Shown here piece by piece: positions 42,724-50,576 of a stretch of DNA of 64,000 nt. Origin of the DNA: Croceimicrobium sp965279135. GTDB taxonomy: Bacteria > Bacteroidota > Bacteroidia > Flavobacteriales > Schleiferiaceae. Both the position numbers and the translations under genes were made by a program. Position 1 is the stretch's first letter. Each line of letters begins with the position of its first letter. Location: the NCBI GenBank assembly GCA_965279135.1, contig OZ257133.1, positions 744,001-808,000 on the forward strand, given 5' to 3'. The notes beneath the pieces are model-generated. The model did no database searches. It worked only from the letters and a program-made list of their open reading frames with translations, and was not told the origin of the DNA.

Positions 42724-44445
42724 ATGATCCGTAGGACCTTATCGCTACTCATCTTTATTGCCCTAGGATTAGATACAGCTGCACAGATTTTACCGGCTAA
42801 AGGCTCTGATGAGGCCTGGTCTTATGACCAAATTATCAAGACCTATAAAAAGCTGGATTCCCTCTATAGCAATGCCGTATTACTCGACTTAGGGCCTACA
42901 GATGCGGGTAGAAGCCTTTCCCTTTTTTTAATGCAATCTGCACCCCTGCCCGAAGAGTTTACCCTACAGGAGATTGCGGATAACAAGCTGGTTACCTTAA
43001 TCAATAATGGTATTCATCCTGGAGAGAGCTGCGGAATGGATGCCTCCCTGCAATGGTCGCAGGAAGTTTTAAGCAAAGGAGGCCCTTCTGAAGGTCAGTT
43101 GATTGCCATAATTCCGGTATACAATATTGGTGGAAGTTTGAATCGTCGACCTGAGAGTCGCGCAAACCAGAATGGACCGGCGCTACAGGGATTTAGAGGC
43201 AATGCTTCTAACCTTGATCTCAATCGGGATTTCATTAAAGCTGATGCCTTAAATACCACCTCCTTTTGGGCGATTTATCAAAGTTTAAAACCGGCAATCT
43301 TTATTGATACCCATACCAGTAATGGAGCTGATTATCCTTATACCTTAACGCTTATCGCCAGCCAGAAAGACAAGCTGGCTCCACCTTTAGGTGATTTTCA
43401 AAGCAAGGTGATGGTACCTTATCTTTTCGAGAATATGCAGGCCAATTGGCCCTTGATTCCCTATGTGAATGTATTTGGTCGACCACCCAATAAAGGATAT
43501 GCAGCCTTTCTCGATCTCCCTCGTTTTGCTAGTGGCTACACCGCACTTTTTCATTCCTTAAGCTTTATCACTGAGGCTCATATGTTTAAACCCTATAAGG
43601 ATAGGGTAGCTGCCACTTATGAGTTCTTTCAGGTTGTTTCAAAATTTGCTGAGGAGAAGAGAACGGCCATTTTGGAAGCCAGGAAATTATCCTTAAAGTG
43701 GGAGAAGGAGACTCGTCAATTTCCAATTCAATGGGAGCTAGATAGCACTGATGTTCAGCAGATTCCTTTTCTGGCATATTCCTATCAATATGAGGAAAGT
43801 GAATTGGGTAACTATCAAAGACTCAAATATAATCGTGCTCAGGTTCTACCCATGGCCATGGATTATTATCCAAGCTATTATACAAAGTCGACTGCAATTC
43901 TCCCTAAGTACTATGTAATTCCTCAAGCCTGGCATGAGGTGCTTCGAAGGCTTAGCTATCATCAAATTAAAATGCAACGCCTAGAGAGGGATACTTTAAT
44001 TTCGGTCGAATCCATCTACCTAAAAGACTGGGAACATGGATCAAGACCCTATGAAGGTCATTTCCGAACCGAGATTAAAAAGGTGGAGCGCATACAACAA
44101 AAGAGACTTTTCCTTGAAGGTGATTACCTGGTTTACACCGATGGACCAAATCCATATTTTCTGGCCACGGTATTAGATCCGATGGCAATCGATAGCTACT
44201 TAAGTTGGGGCTTTTTTAACCCCATATTTCAGCAGAAAGAGTATTTCTCTCCTTATGTATTTGAGGACCGGGCTATGGAAATGTTAAAGAGTGATCCTCA
44301 ACTAGCCAAGGAGTTTGAGCAATGGAAAGCGGATAACCCTCAACTGCTTAGTAATCCTTATGTGGTTTTAAGTTTCTTTTATCGCAAGAGTTCCTTTTAT
44401 GAGGATGAGCATTTGCGGTATCCGGTGGCGGAGATTCCATATTGA
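42724..44445 (+). CDS. Secreted M14 family zinc carboxypeptidase-like protein
   Basis: A 573-residue protein with a signal peptide (LGLDTAAQ, cleavage near 21). Zinc ligands are H98 and E101 in NGIHPGESCG and the histidine of FIDTHTSNGAD. Substrate-binding arginines may lie in LNRRPESRANQNGP. The general-base glutamate is likely in SFITEAHMFKPYKDRV. These fit the M14 metallocarboxypeptidase fold. C-terminal residues about 380-573 form an extra beta-rich domain. The ATG at 42724 is used because the upstream TTG would overlap the previous gene. The peptide substrate is unknown. Confidence 0.85.
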   Translation: MIRRTLSLLIFIALGLDTAAQILPAKGSDEAWSYDQIIKTYKKLDSLYSNAVLLDLGPTDAGRSLSLFLMQSAPLPEEFTLQEIADNKLVTLINNGIHPGESCGMDASLQWSQEVLSKGGPSEGQLIAIIPVYNIGGSLNRRPESRANQNGPALQGFRGNASNLDLNRDFIKADALNTTSFWAIYQSLKPAIFIDTHTSNGADYPYTLTLIASQKDKLAPPLGDFQSKVMVPYLFENMQANWPLIPYVNVFGRPPNKGYAAFLDLPRFASGYTALFHSLSFITEAHMFKPYKDRVAATYEFFQVVSKFAEEKRTAILEARKLSLKWEKETRQFPIQWELDSTDVQQIPFLAYSYQYEESELGNYQRLKYNRAQVLPMAMDYYPSYYTKSTAILPKYYVIPQAWHEVLRRLSYHQIKMQRLERDTLISVESIYLKDWEHGSRPYEGHFRTEIKKVERIQQKRLFLEGDYLVYTDGPNPYFLATVLDPMAIDSYLSWGFFNPIFQQKEYFSPYVFEDRAMEMLKSDPQLAKEFEQWKADNPQLLSNPYVVLSFFYRKSSFYEDEHLRYPVAEIPY

Positions 44446-44452
44446 TATAGAA

Positions 44453-44480
44453 GCTAGAGCTTAGAGCCTAGAACCTGGAG
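44453..44480. repeat. Heptamer-period intergenic repeat, copy B
   Basis: Successive heptamers TAGAGCT, TAGAGCC, TAGAACC, preceded by GC as at copy A (26399). It fills the 36-bp spacer between the M14 peptidase and the convergent gene at 44482. Confidence 0.6.
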
Positions 44481-44481
44481 A

Positions 44482-45306
44482 TTAGCATCCAGGTAGTCCG
44501 AAGGTTAGAACAAGCTCTTGATCTACTTTTTCTCCTTTAGCGTTAGTTGCGGGTTCCCATTTCCCCGGCAGGTTTTCCAATATCCTAATAAGGTTTGCGT
44601 CCACCGCAGGGGAGGAGCTTCTCTGGTCTATATAAATTTCACCAATGCTGCCATCTGCTTTTACCACGAAATAGATCATGGCTAATCCCAAATCATCATT
44701 TGTCATCCCTTTGGTGAATGCCTTGTTCTCACTTCGAATGAAGTTTAACAGGTTGCGTTTACCGGGAATGTAGAATGTTTGAGTTTCGGGAACAATGGTA
44801 TAATGGGGTAAGATAAAATCAGAAATATATTGTTTAAGCTCGTTTTGCAATAGGAATTCCGCTTGTAAGGCAAAATGATCTGAATGATTTAGACTGGACA
44901 GGAATCGCAGTTGTGATTCATTTAGATCAGCATCATTTCCCTTTGCTTCGATACCATTAAAGCGCTCCGCCACCAATTGCTTAAGCGTAACAGTCTCCAG
45001 ACCTTCCAAATTTTTGCTATCCTCTTCATTTAGGATGTCTTCCACTCTTTTTGCCTTTCGGATTGCGGACATCTTAATAGGAGCAAATCTTGGTCCGATA
45101 TTGTAATAGAGTTCTTCTTCTATGGAGGCGATCGAATCTGCTAAAACATGACTGTTTGCTTGCCTGGGAGTGTCCTCTTGGGCTACGGATTTACTATGGG
45201 GTTCTTCTACTTTGAATTCTACATCTGGCTTATCCAGAATGAAGCTAAGTCCAATTATTCCAAGGGTAGCAACAAGGGCAGTAATTTTTGGGTAGTATTC
45301 AGACAT
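44482..45306 (-). CDS. Membrane-anchored protein with TonB-C-like domain
   Basis: A 274-residue protein with one N-terminal transmembrane helix (about 9-25) and a long extracytoplasmic part. Residues about 205-274 (GLAMIYFVVKADGSIGEIYI, LENLPGKWEPATNAKGEKV) match the TonB C-terminal fold, with a strand-loop-strand typical of energy transducers. The middle (about 40-200) is helical and unrecognised. It lacks the long proline-rich linker of classical TonB. It is divergent from the winged-helix regulator at 45435, whose 5' end is 128 bp away. Confidence 0.7.
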   Translation of the reverse strand: MSEYYPKITALVATLGIIGLSFILDKPDVEFKVEEPHSKSVAQEDTPRQANSHVLADSIASIEEELYYNIGPRFAPIKMSAIRKAKRVEDILNEEDSKNLEGLETVTLKQLVAERFNGIEAKGNDADLNESQLRFLSSLNHSDHFALQAEFLLQNELKQYISDFILPHYTIVPETQTFYIPGKRNLLNFIRSENKAFTKGMTNDDLGLAMIYFVVKADGSIGEIYIDQRSSSPAVDANLIRILENLPGKWEPATNAKGEKVDQELVLTFGLPGC

Positions 45307-45421
45307 TATTTTTGTTTTATGCTTTCCCCAAAACTATGAGTAGCTTGAGGATCAGAGCGTAAAGCGAATGTAAATTAATGTAAATCTTCCTTAAGCTTAC
45401 TGTAGAAGTCATTCTTTGAGA

Positions 45422-45429
45422 TAGTTTTG
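45422..45429 (+). promoter_or_regulatory. -7 box TAGTTTTG of the membrane-spanning regulator
   Basis: A full TAnnTTTG match ending 5 nt before the ATG at 45435. This implies a nearly leaderless message. No -33 TTTG is evident. Confidence 0.38.
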
Positions 45430-45434
45430 CTTTA

Positions 45435-46292
45435 ATGAGATATTTATATATCCTTGGGATTATAACGGTTTTACTGCAGCCATTTGCATCTATAGCTCAG
45501 AAACCATCTTTACCAGAGCAAAAGCAAATCAAGGCCGCTTTGCGCCGGGCAGGTCATGAGATACTCCTGGCGACTGGGGACAGCACCTCCAGAATTATGC
45601 CTATTAAAGAGGAAAGTGGCTTGTATCGCGTGGACTTTGAAACCCCATTTGCCTTTGATCCCGGAACCCTTTCTGCTATTGTGAATAAGGAGCTTTCTCG
45701 CTCCGGGTTTTCCACCGATTATGTTTTGGAAGTGGAAGATTGTGCAAGCGAGGAAGTAGTTTACAGCTATGAGATTCTTTTTCAGGCTCAGGAGGATATC
45801 ATCCCCTGCAGCGGCCGAATGCAGGAGCAATCCTGTTATAGTCTCTTGCTTAGTTTTTCCGAGCCGGAAATCATCGAACCTCAATCCGCGAATGCCGAAG
45901 GGGAATCCTGGAGTGCCTGGTTATGGTTAGCGCTTTTACTCCTACCGGTGATTTATTTGTATAAGCGCAGGAGGAAGCCCAAATCTCTTGCAGATGCCAA
46001 CCTTCTAGATTTAGGGGAGTATCAGTTCCGGCCTCAGCGAAATGAATTAATATTTAAAGGAAACTCATTGGAGCTTACCAGTAAGGAAAGTGAGTTGCTG
46101 TGGGTGCTTTATCGTTCCCGCAATGAGACGCTGAAACGAGAAGTGTTATTGGAAAAGGTTTGGGGTGATGAAGGTGATTATGTAGGCCGAACCCTGGATG
46201 TTTTTGTTTCTAAGCTGCGCAAAAAGCTAGAGCAAGATCCCCAAGTCAAAATTCAAAATGTACGAGGGGTAGGATATAAATTGGTAGCCTAA
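45435..46292 (+). CDS. Membrane-spanning winged-helix regulator (extracytoplasmic sensor, cytoplasmic DNA-binding)
   Basis: A 285-residue protein in the order signal peptide (cleavage near SIAQ, 22), extracytoplasmic domain with three cysteines (C103, C125, C134), one transmembrane helix (about 160-176), basic stop-transfer (KRRRKPK), and an OmpR/PhoB-type winged helix (about 188-285). The winged helix has LTSKESELLWVLYRSRNETLKREVLLEKVWGDE and LDVFVSKLRKKLEQDPQVKIQNVRGVGYKL. There is no receiver or kinase domain, so sensing and DNA binding are in one protein, with topology inverted relative to ToxR/CadC. Such proteins are known in Bacteroidota; the signal and targets are unknown. Confidence 0.85.
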   Translation: MRYLYILGIITVLLQPFASIAQKPSLPEQKQIKAALRRAGHEILLATGDSTSRIMPIKEESGLYRVDFETPFAFDPGTLSAIVNKELSRSGFSTDYVLEVEDCASEEVVYSYEILFQAQEDIIPCSGRMQEQSCYSLLLSFSEPEIIEPQSANAEGESWSAWLWLALLLLPVIYLYKRRRKPKSLADANLLDLGEYQFRPQRNELIFKGNSLELTSKESELLWVLYRSRNETLKREVLLEKVWGDEGDYVGRTLDVFVSKLRKKLEQDPQVKIQNVRGVGYKLVA

Positions 46293-46299
46293 CAGTAAC

Positions 46300-46328
46300 A
46301 AAAAAGGCCATCACAGATTGCGATGGCC
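46300..46328 (-). terminator. Intrinsic terminator of the T9SS cargo gene
   Basis: GGCCATC (46306-46312) pairs with GATGGCC (46322-46328), 9-nt loop. On the minus strand it is followed by six T, 27 nt after the stop of the gene at 46356. It also lies just past the end of the plus-strand regulator gene, but no T-run favours that direction. Confidence 0.82.
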
Positions 46329-46355
46329 CTTAATTACTTAACTCTGTCCTTTATC

Positions 46356-47357
46356 CTATTGAATAACCAGTTTCTGGGTTAGGATTTGGCCGTGTTGTAT
46401 GTAACGAACAAGGTATACTCCGGCATTAAGTTGAGAAGTGTTAATCTCGGTCTTTCCTACTTCAACTTCAGTGGAATAGTAGAGTGCACCACTGAAGTCG
46501 ATAAGTTCAACCTGAGCACTTTCCAAAGATTCATTTAAGACATTAATGCTGTTACTAGCAGGATTTGGAGCGAAGCTAAGCTGCTCTTTCAATTGTGGAT
46601 TTTCCACTAAGCTAACACCGCTTGTACTTAAATCAGCCTGATCAATATAGGTGCCCGAGGTTAAAGCAAGAGAGCCATTAGCATAGGTTACCACCGTTGA
46701 GGCAATAAAGTTGTTGGTTCCCGGATTGTACCAGAAGCAAATAGTATCAATATAGTTGAAGAAAGGAGTTCCCATAAATACATCTCCATAATCAAAAACT
46801 CCTGTTACTCTAAGTACATTGTTCACCGTTCCGTAGGGTAAGATGAGATCACCATAACCATCTGCGGTAATGGTAGAAGTACCTGATCGTTGAAAGTTCT
46901 GACCGGCTCCTAAGTTTTCCAAGGTTCCTGCGAAAGTTTCACTGTGGCTATCCTGATAGTTCAAGGGAAACTTCAACAATTCTCTACGGTCGGAAAAAGT
47001 AAGCCTCACTACATTAGGAATATATTGGCCTTCCAGAGAATGCTCGCTAGAATTACTACGGTAGTAGTTTTCGGCAATCGAGATGCTTTCCACCAAATTA
47101 GCATCAGGGAAATCCGAAGGAGAGGAAGCACTTGAAAGGCTGATGTAGTTTGAAGTGATCAATGTACCTGAGATCCCTGATAAATCCCAAGTCTGATTAG
47201 CTCCACCGGCACCAGCGTGATATGTGAAGCTTTGAGATTGGTAATAGTCGTAGGAGGTACCTATCAAGGGAACGTGAGTAGAGTGATTCAAGGTGATTTG
47301 AGCACTAAGCAGACCGGTTGATAGAAATGTTGCAGCAAAGAGTAGATTTTTTAGCAT
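46356..47357 (-). CDS. T9SS type A sorting domain-containing secreted protein
   Basis: A 333-residue protein with a signal peptide (LLSAQ, near 19). The mature part (about 20-255) is beta-rich and serine/threonine-rich, with no recognised catalytic motif. The last 75 residues (LSFAPNPASNSINVLN and a final QKLVIQ) are a type A T9SS sorting signal, so it should be secreted across the outer membrane and attached to the surface. Function is unknown. It is followed by a terminator and has its own promoter region of about 160 bp, in which I recognise no clear box. Confidence 0.87.
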   Translation of the reverse strand: MLKNLLFAATFLSTGLLSAQITLNHSTHVPLIGTSYDYYQSQSFTYHAGAGGANQTWDLSGISGTLITSNYISLSSASSPSDFPDANLVESISIAENYYRSNSSEHSLEGQYIPNVVRLTFSDRRELLKFPLNYQDSHSETFAGTLENLGAGQNFQRSGTSTITADGYGDLILPYGTVNNVLRVTGVFDYGDVFMGTPFFNYIDTICFWYNPGTNNFIASTVVTYANGSLALTSGTYIDQADLSTSGVSLVENPQLKEQLSFAPNPASNSINVLNESLESAQVELIDFSGALYYSTEVEVGKTEINTSQLNAGVYLVRYIQHGQILTQKLVIQ

Positions 47358-47508
47358 AAAACTGGTTTTAGGTTAAGCTAGTTCTGGTTTTATCCAAAAC
47401 TTAAGCAGTTGATTTATAATTAAAATTATTCGCGCTAAGATAAACTTAAAATGTTTGAGGATTAGGGTATTGTTCTGATTCATACATTTTAAAACCGTTC
47501 TTCGGGAT

Positions 47509-47516
47509 TACCTTTG
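47509..47516 (+). promoter_or_regulatory. -7 box TACCTTTG of the TSUP gene
   Basis: A full TAnnTTTG match ending 4 nt before the ATG at 47521, so the transcript would begin at or beside the start codon. No -33 TTTG at the usual spacing. Confidence 0.4.
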
Positions 47517-47520
47517 TTTT

Positions 47521-48309
47521 ATGGATGAGTGGTGGTATTACCTCTTACTTTTTGCGGGCGGATTACTGGCCGGTGTAATTAACACCTTAGCCGGAAATGG
47601 CTCCGCAATTACCCTTAGTATATTGATATTAAGTGGAATGCCCGCCAATGTTGCGAATGGAACCAATCGAGTAGGAGCACTAGTTCAAACTATTACTGCT
47701 GTGCTAAGCTTAAGGCGTTCTCCCCGTACCCTGTTTTTATTTAAGGATAGTTATTGGTTTTTGATACCGGCCATCCTTGGTTCTGTGATAGGGGCTTTTT
47801 TAGCTGTGGACGTTGACCCTGTGGTATTGCGTAGGATTATTGGAGTGATCATGTTTTTACTCCTGGCAACCATGATTTATAAACCCGCTAAATGGTCTCG
47901 ACCCACAGATGTTGGGAAGTCACATCGTACCACTTTGAATTGGATTCTCATTTTTCTTGTGGCCGTTTATGGAGGCTTCTTGCAGATGGGGATCGGAATT
48001 ATGCTATTATCCTTATTAGTATTGGTAGCCCATTACAGCTTGCGTGATGCAAACATTATAAAACTTGTTCTTGCATTCCTCTTTGTATTTCCGGCATTTC
48101 TGGTTTTCGCCTTAAATGGGGATATTGAATGGATACCTGGCTTACTTCTGGCGGCTGGGCAAGGCTTGGGTGCCTGGTTTGGCGCGCGCTACATTCTTTT
48201 CTTGCCAAAGGCCAATACCATAGTGCGTTATACGCTGATTACAATTCTCAGTATTTCTTCCTTTACTTTGCTCGGTTTTTTCGAGCTGATTAGCACACTT
48301 TGGAAATGA
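47521..48309 (+). CDS. TSUP (TauE/SafE) family membrane transporter
   Basis: A 262-residue inner-membrane protein with about eight transmembrane helices. The N-terminal repeat has GGLLAGVINTLAGNGSAITL (the TSUP G-rich motif), and the second repeat begins with AVYGGFLQMGIGIMLLSLL. The family exports sulfite, sulfoacetate or related organic anions; substrate is not predictable. It heads an operon with the methyltransferase (stop-start overlap ATGA). Confidence 0.9.
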   Translation: MDEWWYYLLLFAGGLLAGVINTLAGNGSAITLSILILSGMPANVANGTNRVGALVQTITAVLSLRRSPRTLFLFKDSYWFLIPAILGSVIGAFLAVDVDPVVLRRIIGVIMFLLLATMIYKPAKWSRPTDVGKSHRTTLNWILIFLVAVYGGFLQMGIGIMLLSLLVLVAHYSLRDANIIKLVLAFLFVFPAFLVFALNGDIEWIPGLLLAAGQGLGAWFGARYILFLPKANTIVRYTLITILSISSFTLLGFFELISTLWK

Positions 48310-49049
48310 CAAAAGAGGAAGAAAACTCATGGTTTGAAGAGTGGTTTAACACCCACTACTACCACATGCTCTATAAACATCGAGATGATCATGAGGCCAG
48401 AGTTTTCATTGATGCGCTTTTTGATGAACTGGCCCCAGTTCCGCAATGGCATGTTCTGGACCTCGCTTGTGGAAGAGGTCGGCACGCCCGCTATGTACAT
48501 CACAAAGGAGTAAAAGTTACTGGCTTAGATTTAGCCGAGAGTAATATTTCCTATGCCTCCAGATACCTTGAGGAGGGATTGCAATTTCAGGTAGCTGATA
48601 TGCGAAAGCCCTACGGGCAAAATGAATATGACCTAATACTCAATCTATTCACGAGTTTCGGATACTTTGATAACTGGGAGGATAACCTAAGCGCCTTGCA
48701 GCAAGCCAAAAGGGCCCTGAAGCCCGGTGGTTTATTAGTAATTGATTTTCTGAATGTCGATTTGGTGCGGGAGAAACTGATCCCATCAGAAGAGCTTCGT
48801 ATTGAGGACTATCAATTTCAGATTAATCGTTCTATGAATGAGCAGCGCATTCTCAAAACCATTGATTTAAAAGAGCCCAATGGCAAAGAGCATCATTTTA
48901 AGGAAGAAGTTTGGGCGCTCAGTTTAGATGATTTTCAAACCCTCTTTAAGGCTTGCGATATTGAATTAATAAGCACTTGGGGTTCATATAATTTGGCGAA
49001 ATTTGAAGCTCGAAAATCTGAGCGGTTAATACTGCTAGCACGCGCATGA
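48306..49049 (+). CDS. Class I SAM-dependent methyltransferase
   Basis: A 247-residue Rossmann methyltransferase. Motif I is VLDLACGRGRHARYV (SAM binding, about residue 48), followed by VTGLDLAESNISYA, the motif II region NEYDLILNLFTSFGYF and LKPGGLLVIDFLNV. The substrate is unknown. I use the ATG at 48306, which overlaps the TSUP stop by 4 nt, over the TTG 6 nt upstream. It overlaps the ZIP gene by 4 nt. Confidence 0.88.
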   Translation: MTKEEENSWFEEWFNTHYYHMLYKHRDDHEARVFIDALFDELAPVPQWHVLDLACGRGRHARYVHHKGVKVTGLDLAESNISYASRYLEEGLQFQVADMRKPYGQNEYDLILNLFTSFGYFDNWEDNLSALQQAKRALKPGGLLVIDFLNVDLVREKLIPSEELRIEDYQFQINRSMNEQRILKTIDLKEPNGKEHHFKEEVWALSLDDFQTLFKACDIELISTWGSYNLAKFEARKSERLILLARA

Positions 49050-49747
49050 GTACATATATCTACCTTTTCGCCACTGTAGTAATTGGAGCATTTTTAGGGA
49101 AATGGATACGCGATACGAAAGCAGTGCCCATTCGATTTCTCCTTATTTTCAGTGGTGCCTACCTCTTAGGTATTGGGGTCTTTCATTTGCTACCTGAAAT
49201 TTTTGAAACGCATAGTCACCATTTTGGGATCCTTATAATGGCTGGTTTTTTTGTACAGCTGCTATTGGAAGCAATGAGCAAGGGTCTTGAGCATGGTCAT
49301 AGTCACACCGAGCTTTTTCATAATAAGGGCTTACCGGCAGGAGTGATGATAGGCCTTTTTCTGCATGCCTTTATTGAAAGTATTCCGGTCGGAAGCCATA
49401 TCGATCATTTAAGTCGGGATGCCTTGCTTTGGGGATTAGTGGTGCATAAGCTTCCGGTTAGTATAATTCTCTACAATATGCTTTGTGAGTTTAGCAAGAG
49501 TTGGTTGGTAATCGGTTTTTGGCTTCTCCTATTTGCTCTGATGGCACCTCTAGGTGTTTTACTGGGAGAATCACTTTCCTTTTTCGCTGATTACAGTGCA
49601 GAACTTACGGCCTTTGTATTCGGTATCTTTCTCCATATCAGTACAACCATCCTATTTGAAGGAGATCAGTCTCACCGCTTCAATTTTTTGAAGTACGGGG
49701 TAATACTATTCGCATTGGTGGTAGCCTGGTTATCGGTATCACATTAG
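49046..49747 (+). CDS. ZIP family metal transporter
   Basis: A 233-residue protein with eight predicted transmembrane helices and a histidine-rich loop (LEHGHSHTELFH, about residues 81-92). The metal-site helices carry LHAFIESIPVG and VVHKLPVSIIL, the conserved ZIP motifs. ZIP proteins move zinc, iron or related divalent ions into the cytoplasm. It closes the TSUP-methyltransferase-ZIP cluster (ATGA overlap). Confidence 0.9.
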   Translation: MSTYIYLFATVVIGAFLGKWIRDTKAVPIRFLLIFSGAYLLGIGVFHLLPEIFETHSHHFGILIMAGFFVQLLLEAMSKGLEHGHSHTELFHNKGLPAGVMIGLFLHAFIESIPVGSHIDHLSRDALLWGLVVHKLPVSIILYNMLCEFSKSWLVIGFWLLLFALMAPLGVLLGESLSFFADYSAELTAFVFGIFLHISTTILFEGDQSHRFNFLKYGVILFALVVAWLSVSH

Positions 49748-49809
49748 TATTTCTGAAGAATCATAGAAAAGATTGAAGTCCTGATATATAGTAGGCCAAT
49801 CCATAGACC

Positions 49810-49817
49810 TACATTTG
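49810..49817 (+). promoter_or_regulatory. Possible -7 box TACATTTG for the peroxiredoxin
   Basis: A full TAnnTTTG match ending 69 nt before the ATG at 49887, leaving a leader of about 60 nt. A short inverted repeat (GTAGG at 49791, CCTAC at 49808) overlaps it and could be an operator. No -33 TTTG at the right distance. Confidence 0.32.
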
Positions 49818-49886
49818 CATTCGCTATTAAAAAGGAATTTGCATAGCTATTATAAATATTTAACGTAAGAAACTAAAAATCAGATC

Positions 49887-50516
49887 ATGGGAGTACTTGT
49901 TGGTAAGAAAGCCCCTCAGTTTACTGCCGCCGCAGTAATTAACGGTGAAGAGATTGTAGAAGATTTCAGTCTTGAGCAGTACAATGGTAAGTATGTAATC
50001 CTTTTCTTCTATCCTAAGGATTTCACCTTTGTATGTCCTACCGAATTGCATGCATTCCAAGAGCGTCTTGGAGATTTTCAAAACCTGGATGTAGAGGTGG
50101 TTGCAGTTTCTACGGATACTGAGCAATCTCACTGGGGTTGGTTACAATTAACCAAAGATCAAGGTGGTATTCAGGGAATTACCTATCCAGTTGTTGCAGA
50201 TACTAACAAAACCATTTCTGCTAACTACGATGTATTAGCTGGAAACTACTATTACGACGAAAACGATGAAATGCAAGCTGAAGGTGAGATGGTTGCTTAC
50301 CGCGGATTGTTCCTTATCGATAAAGAAGGAATCGTACGTCATCAGATCGTAAATGACATGCCTTTAGGAAGAAATGTAGATGAGGCGATGCGTATGGTTA
50401 AGGCACTTCAGTTCTTTGAAGAGAAAGGTGAAGTATGTCCAGCTAACTGGGATGAAGGGAAAGAAGGTATGAAAGATACCCACGAAGGTGTAGCGGAATA
50501 CTTAAGCAAGAACTAA
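49887..50516 (+). CDS. 2-Cys peroxiredoxin (AhpC/Prx type)
   Basis: A 209-residue cytoplasmic peroxidase. The peroxidatic Cys50 is in FTFVCPTEL, and the resolving Cys (about 184) is in GEVCPANW, with a C-terminal tail (AEYLSK) like typical 2-Cys Prx. DNMPLGRNVDEAMRM-type text near 150-165 matches the family. It removes hydrogen peroxide and organic peroxides using thioredoxin or AhpF. It is monocistronic, ended by a strong terminator. The codon choice looks like that of a highly expressed gene (inference). Confidence 0.96.
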   Translation: MGVLVGKKAPQFTAAAVINGEEIVEDFSLEQYNGKYVILFFYPKDFTFVCPTELHAFQERLGDFQNLDVEVVAVSTDTEQSHWGWLQLTKDQGGIQGITYPVVADTNKTISANYDVLAGNYYYDENDEMQAEGEMVAYRGLFLIDKEGIVRHQIVNDMPLGRNVDEAMRMVKALQFFEEKGEVCPANWDEGKEGMKDTHEGVAEYLSKN

Positions 50517-50548
50517 GAGCAGAAGCTCAAAGTATAGAGATTAATAAG

Positions 50549-50576
50549 TCCCGGGCATTGTCCCGGGATTTTTTTT
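50549..50576 (+). terminator. Strong intrinsic terminator of the peroxiredoxin gene
   Basis: TCCCGGG (50549-50555) and CCCGGGA (50562-50568) with a 6-nt loop, then eight T. The T-run overlaps the stop codon of the convergent gene at 50575. Confidence 0.95.
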
